Counted from the stretch's first letter, positions 34,860-44,507 are shown. The stretch is DNA of 64,000 bases from Rs1 sp029027825 (GCA_029027825.1 CP093399.1:2976001-3040000); one strand, 5' to 3'. Notes: a model not told the origin generated them from the sequence alone. A program made the numbers and translations.

Positions 34860-36575
34860 ATGACTGACAAAAAAAACCGACGCTCCCAAGCATGGTACGG
34901 CAAGCAAGATAAAGACGGCTTCATTCATCGCAGTTGGATGAAAAATCAAGGCTTTCCCGATCATGTGTTTGACGGTCGCCCTATTATTGGCATCTGTAAT
35001 ACCTGGTCTGAACTAACCCCTTGTAACTCAGGTTTACGCGCACTTGCCGAAGTAGTCAAACGCGGCGTCTGGGAAGCCGGTGGATTTCCGGTCGAGTTTC
35101 CGGTGATGTCGCTCGGTGAAACACAGATGAAACCGACCGCTATGCTGTTTAGAAACTTACTGGCGATGGATGTAGAGGAGAGTATTCGGGCCTATGGTAT
35201 CGATGGCGTAGTGCTGCTCGGAGGCTGTGATAAAACTACTCCCGGTCAGTTAATGGGCGCTGCAAGTGTCGATTTGCCCACTATTGTGGTCTCCTCTGGC
35301 CCGATGCTCAACGGCAAGTGGCAAGGTAAAGATATTGGTTCAGGAACTGATGTTTGGAAATTTTCAGAAAGTGTTCGCGCTGGAGATATGAGCCTCGCAG
35401 ACTTCATGGCCGCCGAGTCGGGTATGAGTCGCTCCGCCGGTGTTTGTATGACTATGGGAACGGCATCCACTATGGCCTCTATCGTCGAGGCGATGGGCAT
35501 GTGCCTGCCGACAAACGCGGCGCTACCCGCAGTAGATGCCCGACGCGCAGCGCTGGCACACTTAACCGGAAAACGCATTGTAGAAATGGTTGAAGAAGAC
35601 TTATGTATGTCTAAAGTCATCACTAAGCAAAGCTTTCAGAATGCCATTTTAGCCAATGCCGCAGTCGGCGGGTCGACCAATGCAGTGGTCCATTTACTGG
35701 CGATTGCCGGTCGCTGTGAGATTGAGTTAACCCTTGAAGATTTTGAACTTGGCAGTGACATCCCGCTATTGGTCAACTGTATGCCATCGGGAAAATATCT
35801 GATGGAAGACTTCTGTTATGCCGGGGGCATGCCAGTGGTTTTAAAAGAGCTAGCTCACCGACTTTACCCAGCCAACACTGTCCTCAACAAAGACATCAGC
35901 ACTTTTTACGCCGGCGCTCAATGCTTTAATAGCGATGTTATTTACAGCTTTGACGACCCCTTAAAACCGGCAGCGGGGCTGCGAGTTCTCAAGGGAAACT
36001 TAGCTCCTGATGGCGCAATCATCAAACCTTGTGCCGCTTCACAGCACTTGCTTGAACATCGTGGTAAGGCTTACGTATTCGAAAATATTGAAGACTTAAA
36101 AGCCCAGATTGACCTGCCCGACTTACCCGTAGATGAAAACACAGTGTTATTGCTCAAGGGCTGCTGACCTAAAGGTTATCCAGGCATGCCAGAAGTTGGC
36201 AATATGCCGATCCCACGCTGCCTAGTCGAAAAAGGTATTACCGATATGGTCAGAGTGTCAGACGCACGAATGTCGGGTACCGCCTTTGGCACAGTGGTGT
36301 TACATGTCGCTCCAGAAGCCAATGCCGGGGGAACTTTAGCGTTGGTAAAAACTGGCGATATGATCCACTTATCAACTAAAGAGGGAATTCTCACTCTAGA
36401 GGTCAGTGACGAAGAGCTAGCAGAGCGCCGCAAAAACTGGCAACCCGATACGCCCCACTACACCCGAGGCTACGCCAAACTCTATATAGATCACGTTATG
36501 CAAGCCGACTCAGGAGCCGATTTAGATTTTTTAGTCGGTAAAGACACCCGACTGGTTACCCGAGAGAGCCATTAA
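34860..36575 (+). pseudogene. IlvD/Edd-family sugar-acid dehydratase with in-frame TGA
   Basis: The 571-residue reading frame belongs to the IlvD/Edd iron-sulfur dehydratases, closest in style to L-arabinonate and related sugar-acid dehydratases (RRSQAWYGKQDKDGFIHRSW, CNTWSELTPCN, LLGGCDKTTPGQLMGA, AAVGGSTNAVVHL). The cluster Cys residues are in CN, GGCDKT and SAGVCMTMGT. A TGA at 36165-36167 sits where the invariant Gly of LKGCGPKGYPGMPE belongs, and the frame then continues unchanged to 36575. GGA to TGA is one transversion. In context it should dehydrate galactonate to 2-keto-3-deoxygalactonate. It is either a recent pseudogene or a sequence error; readthrough is less likely. Confidence 0.88.
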
Positions 36576-36646
36576 CTAGATAATGACTGCCGGTAAATCC
36601 ATACCTAAACCCGCTAAATAATCAGCACCTCATTGGAGAGCAAGTA

Positions 36647-37417
36647 ATGTCAGCATTGGTTACCTTTCACGATTTAGCAGACTCGAGTGTTTTCATTACA
36701 GGCGGTGGATCGGGCATCGGTGCATCACTCACCGAAGGATTCATCCAGCAGGGAGCTAAAGTTGCTTTTGTGCAGCGCTCCGACGCCAGTGAGTTCGTCG
36801 GTAAAATGCTGGCCAAATATCAAGTGGCACCGCTGTTTATCAAATGTGACATCACCGACATCCAAGCTCTGCAAGCGGAAATTGCACAAGCAGCACAAGC
36901 CCACGGACCGATTACGACCTTAATCAACAATGCGGCTAATGACGCTCGCCACTCCCTTAACGATTACACTTGTGAACAGTGGGACCAGGGTATGGCAGTT
37001 AATTTACGGCCACATTTTTTTAGCGCCCAAGCGGTTGCCCCCGGCATGCGACAAGCAGGCCACGGGGCGATTATTAACTTTTCGTCAAACTCGTACATTA
37101 TGGGCAATTCAGGCTACCCAGCCTATGTCGCCGCTAAAGCCGCGATTACTGGGCTGACCCGCGCACTGGCCCGTGAACTTGGTGTAGATAACATCAGAGT
37201 CAATACCTTACTACCGGGCTGGGTACTGACTAAAAAACAACTCGATTTGTGGGCCAACCCTCGCGATTTAGCGGCGACTTTAGATCGACAGTGCATTAAA
37301 GAGCACCTTGCGGCACAAGACATTGTCGATAGCACTTTATTTCTCGCATCCAAAGCGAGCCGGATGATCACCGCACAAGCGATCACCGTCGATGGCGGTG
37401 TGGTTGTCACTGGCTAA
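36647..37417 (+). CDS. SDR-family sugar dehydrogenase
   Basis: This 256-residue short-chain dehydrogenase has TGGGSGIG at 18-25, NNAA at 95-98, catalytic Ser at about 147 (NFSSNSY) and YVAAK at 160-164. It resembles the group of aldose 1-dehydrogenases that includes Caulobacter D-xylose dehydrogenase (NDARH after the NNAA motif, GAIINFSS). With the neighbouring lactonase, dehydratase, kinase and aldolase it is best read as galactose 1-dehydrogenase, giving galactonolactone. The substrate is inferred from the cluster. The ATG follows GGAGAG. Confidence 0.85.
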   Translation: MSALVTFHDLADSSVFITGGGSGIGASLTEGFIQQGAKVAFVQRSDASEFVGKMLAKYQVAPLFIKCDITDIQALQAEIAQAAQAHGPITTLINNAANDARHSLNDYTCEQWDQGMAVNLRPHFFSAQAVAPGMRQAGHGAIINFSSNSYIMGNSGYPAYVAAKAAITGLTRALARELGVDNIRVNTLLPGWVLTKKQLDLWANPRDLAATLDRQCIKEHLAAQDIVDSTLFLASKASRMITAQAITVDGGVVVTG

Positions 37418-37462
37418 TTACTCTTTTGTCTTTCACCCAAATTTTAGCATTGAGAAAAAACC

Positions 37463-38413
37463 ATGCTGAGTAATATGATACATCAGCCGCGCGACGGCTT
37501 GCGATCTAACCAAGACACTTGGATCGCGATCGACTGGGGAAGCAGTAAGCTGCGCATCTGGCTGCTGAATAGCGCCAAGCAAATTTTAGCTCACTCAGAC
37601 AGCGAGCATGGCAGCAGCGGCCTGCGCCCCGCTGAATTTGAAAACATCCTATTAGAGAAAATTTCAACTTGGCTGCCCCCTAATCAATGCACAACTGTGA
37701 TTGCCTGTGGCATGCTCGGATCAAGGCTGGGATGGTCAGAGGTTCCCTATACGCAAACTCCCTGTACCGCTGCGACCACCGCCTGTCAAATTCCCAGTAG
37801 AGACCCGAGCATCGCCGTGTACATTTGCCCGGGGATTAAACAGCCATTCCCCGCGGACGTGATGCGCGGTGAAGAGACCCAAATAGCAGGATTTATCGCC
37901 CAGCATCCCAACTTTAATGGACCGATTTGCCTACCGGGGACCCATTCGAAATGGGTGGAAATTAAAGCGGGAAAAGTTCATAAATTTCAAACCTATATCA
38001 CTGGCGAGCTGTATGGACTACTTGCCAAACAATCAATATTAAAGCACTCGCTGAACACTCAGGCTTGGGATCAGCAAGCCTTTAGCCAAGCGCTTTTGTG
38101 CAGTGTCGACCATCCTGCCAGCATTGGCGCCAAGCTGTTTTCACTGCGGGCACAAGCACTGATAGATGGACGCCAAGCAGGCTCAGTTAACGCGGCGCTA
38201 TCAGGCTATTTAATAGGTTTAGAGCTTGCAGATAAAGGCAGCAGCTATCGTCAACAAACGGTGTTCTTAATCGGCGAGTCGAACTTGTGCTTACTCTACG
38301 AAAAAGCCCTCTCACTAGTCGGTATTAACAGCAGCCACACGACTGCTGAAACACTCACTCTAGAAGGTCTATCTTTAGCTTTCAATGAGCTACAAAAAAG
38401 TAAACCCGAGTAA
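37463..38413 (+). CDS. dgoK: 2-dehydro-3-deoxygalactonokinase
   Basis: DgoK phosphorylates 2-keto-3-deoxygalactonate with ATP. The protein (316 residues, versus 292 in E. coli) has the family start WIAIDWGSSKLRIWLL after about 20 extra residues, plus ACGMLGSRLGWSEVPY, PGIKQP, DVMRGEETQIAGF, LPGTHSKWVEI and a final ATP-site segment LIGESNLCLLYEKAL. The long N-terminus suggests the true start may be an internal Met or GTG; no strong ribosome site separates them. It is followed by dgoA on the same strand. Confidence 0.93.
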   Translation: MLSNMIHQPRDGLRSNQDTWIAIDWGSSKLRIWLLNSAKQILAHSDSEHGSSGLRPAEFENILLEKISTWLPPNQCTTVIACGMLGSRLGWSEVPYTQTPCTAATTACQIPSRDPSIAVYICPGIKQPFPADVMRGEETQIAGFIAQHPNFNGPICLPGTHSKWVEIKAGKVHKFQTYITGELYGLLAKQSILKHSLNTQAWDQQAFSQALLCSVDHPASIGAKLFSLRAQALIDGRQAGSVNAALSGYLIGLELADKGSSYRQQTVFLIGESNLCLLYEKALSLVGINSSHTTAETLTLEGLSLAFNELQKSKPE

Positions 38414-38501
38414 TGTTATAAAGCTGAAATTTATCCCGAAAAATACATGAGTATCTTGGATGCCACTAAACTCATCATTCACCTTAACTGAGGAGCAAAC
38501 C

Positions 38502-39113
38502 GTGTCAGATCGTCAACTTATCGCCATTTTACGAGGCATAGAACCTGCTGATGCAATTGCTATTTGCCAGGTATTGATCAGCGCTGGAATTACTAAAATT
38601 GAGGTACCATTAAATTCACCTGATGCCCTACAAAGTATTAGCTTAATGGTGCAACGCTTTGCCGGACAAGCTATTTTTGGCGCGGGTACGGTACTCAACC
38701 CCGAGCAAGTATCAGCAGTGGCTAACACCGGAGCCAGCATGATCGTTTCACCAAATTATAACCAAGCTGTCATCCATAAAAGCAAGTTGCTGGGGATGCT
38801 CTCCTATCCGGGAGTATTAACCCCGAGCGAATGCTTTGCGGCGATAGATGCCGGTGCCGACGGGTTAAAGATATTCCCCGCGTCAATCATCGGCCCAAAG
38901 GGGCTTGCCGCGATGTCAGTAGTGCTACCTAAAAGTGTCCCTATATTTGCCGTGGGTGGCGCTAATGCCGATAATTTTAGCGATTGGATAGCCGCCGGTG
39001 CCCAAGGATTTGGCATAGGATCTGCTCTCTACCGACCGGGAGATAGCGCCGAGCAAGTGCACGCTAGCGCTGTAAAAATGGTGCTAGCCTACGATGCCGC
39101 AGTTGCCAAGTAG
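38502..39113 (+). CDS. dgoA: 2-dehydro-3-deoxy-6-phosphogalactonate aldolase
   Basis: This class I KDPG/KDPGal aldolase cleaves KDPGal to pyruvate and glyceraldehyde 3-phosphate. The start is a GTG six bases after AGGAG, giving 203 residues (E. coli DgoA 205) and the family N-terminus DRQLIAILRGIEP. Glu in KIEVPLNSPDAL and the Schiff-base Lys in DGLKIFPAS are present, as is GAGTVL. An upstream in-frame ATG at 38460 has no ribosome site and would add 14 residues absent from the family. It sits between dgoK and the lactonase. Confidence 0.94.
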   Translation: MSDRQLIAILRGIEPADAIAICQVLISAGITKIEVPLNSPDALQSISLMVQRFAGQAIFGAGTVLNPEQVSAVANTGASMIVSPNYNQAVIHKSKLLGMLSYPGVLTPSECFAAIDAGADGLKIFPASIIGPKGLAAMSVVLPKSVPIFAVGGANADNFSDWIAAGAQGFGIGSALYRPGDSAEQVHASAVKMVLAYDAAVAK

Positions 39114-39195
39114 TTAGCCCGGATACTGCGTGCAGTATTCGGCATAGATTCAATCATTGCCACTCATGCCGCCTGTTGGCGAGGAGCCAAAAAGA

Positions 39196-40080
39196 ATGCA
39201 AGTTTTCGATAACACTCCATGTCAATTAGGCGAGGGGCCACTGTGGCACCCACTTAATCAAGAGCTATACTGGTTTGATATACTAGCCAAAAAAATGTTT
39301 CGCAAACGTCTAAATAGCCAGAAAATTGACCAGTGGCAATTTAACGAGCATGTTTCAGCCGCTGCTTGGATCGATCAAGATCACCTACTGATCGCCAGCG
39401 AATCGGCGCTGATTAAGCTAAACATTAGCGGCGATCACTGCGATAACAGCCAGCAAATCATCTGCCCACTGGAGGCTGACATCCCGAATAACCGCTCCAA
39501 TGATGGCCGTGCTGATCCCTGGGGAGGCTTTTGGATAGGCACCATGGATAAGCAGGCAAAATCTGCTGCGGGAAGCATTTATCGCTATTACTTAGGTGAG
39601 CTGGTGGCGCTGAAAACGCAGCTCAGCATCCCCAATTCCATCTGTTTTACGGCAAATAAAAAGTTTGCCTATTATACCGATACTACAGAGCAGATTATTT
39701 GGCGTCAGCAATTGGACTTCAAGGACGGCTGGCCGGTGGGCGACGCTGAATTATTTATCGACTTACGCCCGCAGAACCTCAACCCAGATGGAGCGATTTG
39801 CGATCGACAAGGTAATTTATGGATTGCCCAGTGGGGCGCATCACGCATCGCACAGTACTCGGAAAAAGGACAGTTTTTACAGGCAATATCGATACCCACG
39901 GCTCAGCCCACTTGCCCGGCATTTGGCGCAAAAAACTTCACTAAAATGTTTGTCACTAGCGCCAGCCAAGGGCTGAGCAGTACCGAGCTGACAGCGCAGC
40001 CGGCGGGACAAACATTTTGTCTAGATTTAAAAATTCCGGGATTGGCAGAACAGCCAGTGATCTTAGGAAAAAAAACCTAG
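39196..40080 (+). CDS. SMP-30/gluconolactonase family lactonase
   Basis: This six-bladed propeller lactonase has 294 residues from the ATG after GAGGAG. Landmarks are the metal Glu in CQLGEGPLWHP, RSNDGRADPWGGFWIGTM, SIPNSICFTANKKFAYYTDT and LNPDGAICDRQGNLWIAQWG. It should hydrolyse galactonolactone to galactonate in this cluster; the family also handles gluconolactone and arabinonolactone. The short gap to dgoA contains a GC-containing hairpin (39119-39140) that may modulate read-through. Confidence 0.9.
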   Translation: MQVFDNTPCQLGEGPLWHPLNQELYWFDILAKKMFRKRLNSQKIDQWQFNEHVSAAAWIDQDHLLIASESALIKLNISGDHCDNSQQIICPLEADIPNNRSNDGRADPWGGFWIGTMDKQAKSAAGSIYRYYLGELVALKTQLSIPNSICFTANKKFAYYTDTTEQIIWRQQLDFKDGWPVGDAELFIDLRPQNLNPDGAICDRQGNLWIAQWGASRIAQYSEKGQFLQAISIPTAQPTCPAFGAKNFTKMFVTSASQGLSSTELTAQPAGQTFCLDLKIPGLAEQPVILGKKT

Positions 40081-40144
40081 CTGGTTTTCATTCCTCGACA
40101 GACCTTACTCAACAACAGACTCAATAGCCACCTATATAGAATCG

Positions 40145-40186
40145 CCTAATTAGAGCTTCCTAATTAGAGCCGCCAAATTAGAGCCG
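40145..40186. repeat. three tandem 14-bp units before nagB
   Basis: Three consecutive units (CCTAATTAGAGCTT, CCTAATTAGAGCCG, CCAAATTAGAGCCG) lie in the gap between the lactonase gene and nagB, where a second promoter for the amino-sugar genes could be. Confidence 0.85.
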
Positions 40187-40346
40187 CCTGATAACAGTGG
40201 TAATTATTCAGGCTAGTAAAGTATGGTGCTACAAAATAATCGCTATTGCTTAAACATGCCTTTTAATGCCAGTATTAACAGGTTTTAAAACACCTCGATT
40301 ACCATCGGCGATCGAGCCCCTACAACAAAATTTTCAGGAGCGATCA

Positions 40347-41132
40347 ATGCAGGTCATTATTGCCAGTTCAGTAGCAGAAGTAGCCGTGCGGGGGGCCGCT
40401 CACTGCCAGCGTTTAATTGCGCAAAAACCTCATGCAGTATTAGGCCTAGCGACCGGCAGCACACCTGTGGCTCTCTATCAGCAGTTAATCAAATTGCATC
40501 TACAGGCGGGCCTATCCTTCAAGCACTGTCGCTCTTTTAACTTAGACGAATATATTGGCCTCGCCCCTGAACACCCGCAAAGTTATCGCTATTTTATGCA
40601 GAGCCATTTATTTGACCATATCGATATTAAGCAACGCCACACTTACGTCCCCGATGGTTTAATGGCAGCGAGTGAAGCGGCAGCCAATTACGAGCAGCTG
40701 ATTCAGCGAGCCGGCGGTATTGATTTACAAATTCTTGGAGTCGGCAGAAATGGGCACATCGGTTTTAATGAGCCTAGTTCTAGCTTAGTATCACGCACCC
40801 GAATTAAAACTTTAACCTGCGCCACTATTGCCGATAACCAGCGATTTTTTAAGCCCGGTGAGTTCCAGCCAAGCCTCGCTATCACGATGGGCATAGGGAC
40901 TATTTTGCAAGCGCAGAAAATCTTGTTACTCGCCACCGGAGCGACCAAAGCCAAAGCGGTTAAAGATTTAATCGAAGGTCCGCTATCCGCCAGCTGCCCA
41001 GCCTCCGCCTTACAAATGCACGCTAATAGCATTATTATCATTGATACTGAAGCAGCAGCGGATTTGCAACACACCGAATACTACCAACAAGTAAAAACTG
41101 AGACTGAACTATTGGATAATATCAATGACTAA
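40347..41132 (+). CDS. nagB: glucosamine-6-phosphate deaminase
   Basis: NagB converts glucosamine 6-phosphate to fructose 6-phosphate and ammonia. The start is the ATG of MQVIIASSVAEVAVRGA, which follows CAGGAG, giving 261 residues (E. coli 266). Landmarks are LGLATGSTPVALYQQL, SFNLDEYIGL (active-site Asp), GVGRNGHIGFNEP (catalytic His) and ITMGIGTILQAQ. An 81-base in-frame extension upstream lacks a ribosome site. The end overlaps the next gene by eight bases, so the nag genes form a coupled operon. Confidence 0.95.
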   Translation: MQVIIASSVAEVAVRGAAHCQRLIAQKPHAVLGLATGSTPVALYQQLIKLHLQAGLSFKHCRSFNLDEYIGLAPEHPQSYRYFMQSHLFDHIDIKQRHTYVPDGLMAASEAAANYEQLIQRAGGIDLQILGVGRNGHIGFNEPSSSLVSRTRIKTLTCATIADNQRFFKPGEFQPSLAITMGIGTILQAQKILLLATGATKAKAVKDLIEGPLSASCPASALQMHANSIIIIDTEAAADLQHTEYYQQVKTETELLDNIND

Positions 41133-42033
41133 TAACAGCCGCTGGTTATTAGGTGTAGATGGCGGCGGCACATCCTGCCGGGTAAGGTTGTGCGATGCGC
41201 AGGGCAAATGTATCGGTCAAGGTACTGCCGGCAGCGCCAATGTGAGATTGGGCGCCGCCACTGTTTTCCAGGCAATTGAACAGGCCACCGAACAAGCGCT
41301 GCATGAAGCGGGTTTGAGCAACAGCATTTTAAAGCATACTTATGCAGCTCTGGGCCTTGCTGGTGCCGTATCAGAGCAACTGAATCGTTCGATTACCGAC
41401 TATCCACACCCTTTTGCCAAACTCTGTGTCGATAGTGATGCAAGCATCGCTTGTTTAGGTGCTCACCAAGGTCAGGACGGTGCCATATTGATTTTAGGCA
41501 CCGGCTCTTGTGCAATGATTAAAACCGGTCAGCACTTACAAGTACTTGGAGGGTGGGGGCTAGCGATTTCTGATCACGGCAGTGGCGCTAGATTAGGTCT
41601 GGAATTTGTCCGCACCGCACTCGGCGCCTTTGAAGGTCTATCTGGTACAAGCCCTCTCACTGTGGCGTTTATGCAAGAGCATGACAACAGCCCGGCGCAA
41701 TTATTAAAATGGGCTGACAGCGCCAAGCCGGCAGATTTTGGCTCGCTAGTACCGATGATTATTCAGTACTACCAGCGCTCGGATCCAGTGGCGTTACAAT
41801 TAATCGATAATAGTGTTCAAGAAGTCATCCAGCTGTTAGACAGGACCGTCAGTTTAGGCGCTAAAAAAATATCACTGATGGGCGGCTATGCTAATTTCAT
41901 CGGTCCTATCGCCAGTCGTATATTTGCAAATAGCCGGCCAACTGAAAAAACAAAACCTATCATTGTCCCCGCTCAAGGGGATGCTTTAGATGGCGCGATC
42001 ATCTTGGCCACTCACTTAAGTAAGGTTAAATAA
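41125..42033 (+). CDS. BadF/BcrA-type amino-sugar kinase (GlcNAc or glucosamine kinase)
   Basis: This 302-residue ASKHA-fold kinase starts LLGVDGGGTSCRVRL, the phosphate-binding loop. Further landmarks are TAGSANVRLG, AALGLAGAV, ILILGTGSCAMIK and GGWGLAISDHGSGARLGLE. It resembles Vibrio GspK (glucosamine kinase) and eukaryotic-type GlcNAc kinases. Because nagA lies next to it, the more useful activity here is GlcNAc to GlcNAc-6-phosphate, but glucosamine kinase cannot be excluded. It overlaps nagB by eight bases and ends one base before nagA. Confidence 0.88.
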   Translation: MTNNSRWLLGVDGGGTSCRVRLCDAQGKCIGQGTAGSANVRLGAATVFQAIEQATEQALHEAGLSNSILKHTYAALGLAGAVSEQLNRSITDYPHPFAKLCVDSDASIACLGAHQGQDGAILILGTGSCAMIKTGQHLQVLGGWGLAISDHGSGARLGLEFVRTALGAFEGLSGTSPLTVAFMQEHDNSPAQLLKWADSAKPADFGSLVPMIIQYYQRSDPVALQLIDNSVQEVIQLLDRTVSLGAKKISLMGGYANFIGPIASRIFANSRPTEKTKPIIVPAQGDALDGAIILATHLSKVK

Positions 42034-42034
42034 T

Positions 42035-43198
42035 ATGTCTTTTGTGTTAACTAATTGCCAAATTTTTACTTCTGACCAGATTATAAAAAATAATAGCTTA
42101 ATCATAGATTCTGGAAAAATTGCCAATATTATCCCCGATACTATGGTTGCAGAACTAGCCAGTTTAAGTAATTTAGAAGTAATAGATTTACAAGGTAATC
42201 TGCTGGTGCCGGGCTTCATTGACACTCAAGTAAATGGCGGCGGCGGCGTGCTCTTCAACAACGATCCGAGCATCGACTCGATTGCCGCTATCGGCATCGC
42301 CCATCGCACTTATGGCACCACCGGCTTCCTAGCAACTCTAATCAGCGATGATAAAGCCAAGATGCAAGCGGCGATCGACGCATCTAAACAGGCACTAAAT
42401 GAAAAAACCCCTGGTTTTCTCGGGCTGCATTTAGAGGGCCCTTACCTCAACACTATTCGCAAGGGCGTACACAGTGAAACTAAGTTGCGCACCCCCGACC
42501 AAGAGTCTTTAAAGCAGTTGCTACAACTGCGCAATATTGGCTCATCCATGGTCACGCTAGCTCCAGAAATGGTCGCCGAAGGTTTTATCAAGAGTGTGGC
42601 GCAGGCAGGCATTATTGTGTCAGTTGGCCACAGCAATGCGAGTTATGATTGCATCCGCCAGGCACTGCACGAAGGGGTCTCTAGTTTCACCCATCTATTT
42701 AACGCTATGTCACCACTAACTAGCAGAGAACCTGGTGTGGTTGGCGCTGCACTTGAAGACCCTGAAAGTTGGTGCGGGCTAATTGTCGATAATCATCATG
42801 TTCACCCTGCGACGCTCAAAATCGCCATTAAAGCCAAAGCCCCCGGAAAAATGCTACTAGTATCAGACGCTGTACACACAGTGGGGGCAACTGGCAGTGA
42901 ATTTGACTTGGCGGGTACCAGAATTTATAGAAAAGATGGCAAAGTGACGACCGCCGAAGGAACACTGGCTGGATCAGATCTAGATATGGCGAGCGCGGTC
43001 AGAAACACCGTGCAATTACTGCAGCTACCACTGGAAGAAGCACTGCGCATGGCCTCTTTATATCCTGCGCAATTACTAAAGCTCGCTGACCAACTAGGTC
43101 GTATCCAGCAGGGCTACCGAGCAGATTTTGCACTACTGGATACTGAGCTAAAAGTCATAGAAACTTGGATCAATGGCGAGTCTAGCAAACGCTGCTAA
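42035..43198 (+). CDS. nagA: N-acetylglucosamine-6-phosphate deacetylase
   Basis: NagA removes acetate from GlcNAc-6-phosphate to feed NagB. This is a 387-residue amidohydrolase-superfamily enzyme with metal and catalytic residues in place: Glu134 (HLEGPYLN), His199 (VGHSNASY), His220 (FTHLFNAMSP) and the general base Asp278 (LVSDAV). GFIDTQVNGGGGVLFN is the family N-terminal hallmark. It begins one base after the kinase stop. No PTS or NagC gene is nearby, so uptake is probably through a non-PTS transporter elsewhere. Confidence 0.96.
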   Translation: MSFVLTNCQIFTSDQIIKNNSLIIDSGKIANIIPDTMVAELASLSNLEVIDLQGNLLVPGFIDTQVNGGGGVLFNNDPSIDSIAAIGIAHRTYGTTGFLATLISDDKAKMQAAIDASKQALNEKTPGFLGLHLEGPYLNTIRKGVHSETKLRTPDQESLKQLLQLRNIGSSMVTLAPEMVAEGFIKSVAQAGIIVSVGHSNASYDCIRQALHEGVSSFTHLFNAMSPLTSREPGVVGAALEDPESWCGLIVDNHHVHPATLKIAIKAKAPGKMLLVSDAVHTVGATGSEFDLAGTRIYRKDGKVTTAEGTLAGSDLDMASAVRNTVQLLQLPLEEALRMASLYPAQLLKLADQLGRIQQGYRADFALLDTELKVIETWINGESSKRC

Positions 43199-43204
43199 AT
43201 CTGC

Positions 43205-43687
43205 TCAAGCCTGTTTTTCGATAAAAATCACTTCAGTAAGCACCTGCGTTTTGACTGAATTGGCAATAAAACACTGTTGATGGGATAAATGGTGCATTTT
43301 TTCTAATTGCTCTCTACTCGGCTGCTTATCCCCAGCAAAAGTAACTGCCACCCTTAAAGTGACGGTCGTCATACTCATAAGACCCTCGGCATCTTGCTCC
43401 ATGACACCAATGGCGTTATCCACATATCTATCGACTAAGTATCTTTTCTTGGCTGCCACCTCTAAAAAAAACAACATATGACAACTTGCCAGTGACGCGA
43501 CAAATGCCTCTTCTGGGTCAACATTGGCGGCGACTGAGCAAGGAAGCGGCACAATTTGCGGCGAGGCGGAAGCATCGACCACTGCCCCACCATCAAATAG
43601 CCACTGATGAGCCCGCGAATACTTACTATCGGTATAAAGCTCCTGCGGTTTTCTTTCCCAAACAACCTTAGCATCGTAAACAGACAT
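43205..43687 (-). CDS. OsmC-family peroxide-resistance-like protein
   Basis: The product is a 160-residue OsmC-type protein from the ATG that follows GGAGGTGCTGAA; a longer frame from 43714 lacks such a site. The redox Cys of the family is visible in VASLASCHMLFFLEVAAKK and the second in HQQCFIANSVKTQV. The N-terminal VVWERKPQE and VDPEEAFVASLASCHM segments are typical. It probably reduces organic hydroperoxides or acts on activated thiol substrates. It converges with nagA, with six bases between the stops and no visible terminator. Confidence 0.9.
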   Translation of the reverse strand: MSVYDAKVVWERKPQELYTDSKYSRAHQWLFDGGAVVDASASPQIVPLPCSVAANVDPEEAFVASLASCHMLFFLEVAAKKRYLVDRYVDNAIGVMEQDAEGLMSMTTVTLRVAVTFAGDKQPSREQLEKMHHLSHQQCFIANSVKTQVLTEVIFIEKQA

Positions 43688-43874
43688 TTCAGCACCTCCA
43701 AAATTGATAGACATTTACGGCTATTATTACTTATTCAGACAACTTTTTACAGCCTTTGTAACCAGTTGACACACAACGATATTAAACACCGTTTAGGCCA
43801 AAAATTCAGCAGTTTTAGCGAGGCTATTGATAGAGGGTATTAATAGGGCCGAGAGCAAAATTATTTGCGAAAAA

Positions 43875-44429
43875 TCAACCGTCACTGCAGCTTTGCAACC
43901 GCTGCCAAGTTATTTTATCGATGGCATAGCTGTAAGAATCACACCATTGCTCGCCAATCTTAGCGCTGTTCGGGAGCAACTCTTTACGCTGCATTCCCAA
44001 CTTTTCCATCAGCCTATAAGAGGCAATATTTCGAGTATCACAATAGGCCATTACTGTATTAACCGACAGCTGTGAAAAAACATAATTGAGCAGCAGTTTT
44101 GACGCCTCTAATGCGATGCCGCGTTTATGATAATCAGCTTTAAGACTGTAGCCAATTTCAGCGACTTTAGCCTCTATGTCCAAGTACCTAAACATCAAAT
44201 CGCCGGCATAGTTGTGATCTTCCCGGTATTCGATCGCCAGCGCTAGCTTATCGCCCTCAGCCCCATTCCACCCTGCCATTATTTGTGAGAACCGGCTTAA
44301 GACTTGCGCCTTCGTTTGACCTAACACAATATACTGAGACAACGTCTGGTTTAAACGATGAGCCACGAAATCATCTTGATCCGAGCAGATAAATGAACGT
44401 ATTAATAACCGCTCTGATTGTAATTCCAA
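43875..44429 (-). CDS. RimJ/RimL-type GNAT acetyltransferase
   Basis: This 184-residue GNAT protein is of the ribosomal-protein acetyltransferase-like group: LQSERLLIRSFICSDQDDF, YAGDLMFRYLDIEAKVAEIGYSL in part, DYHKRGIALEASKLLL (acetyl-CoA loop) and NTVMAYCDTRNIASYRLMEK. The start is a TTG seven bases after AGGA. It is an unlinked single gene, and the target is unknown. Confidence 0.85.
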   Translation of the reverse strand: MELQSERLLIRSFICSDQDDFVAHRLNQTLSQYIVLGQTKAQVLSRFSQIMAGWNGAEGDKLALAIEYREDHNYAGDLMFRYLDIEAKVAEIGYSLKADYHKRGIALEASKLLLNYVFSQLSVNTVMAYCDTRNIASYRLMEKLGMQRKELLPNSAKIGEQWCDSYSYAIDKITWQRLQSCSDG

Positions 44430-44507
44430 TCACTGATCCTCGCTTCTATAATATTGAAAAGGGAAATCATCTACCACTAAACGCTGTTCAAAGGTAATTA
44501 AAGGCGA

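Noticed and set aside
36165..36167. Selenocysteine at the TGA in the dehydratase
   Set aside because: The family has Gly at this position, next to the cluster Cys, and no SECIS-like element was evident; a mutation or error is simpler.
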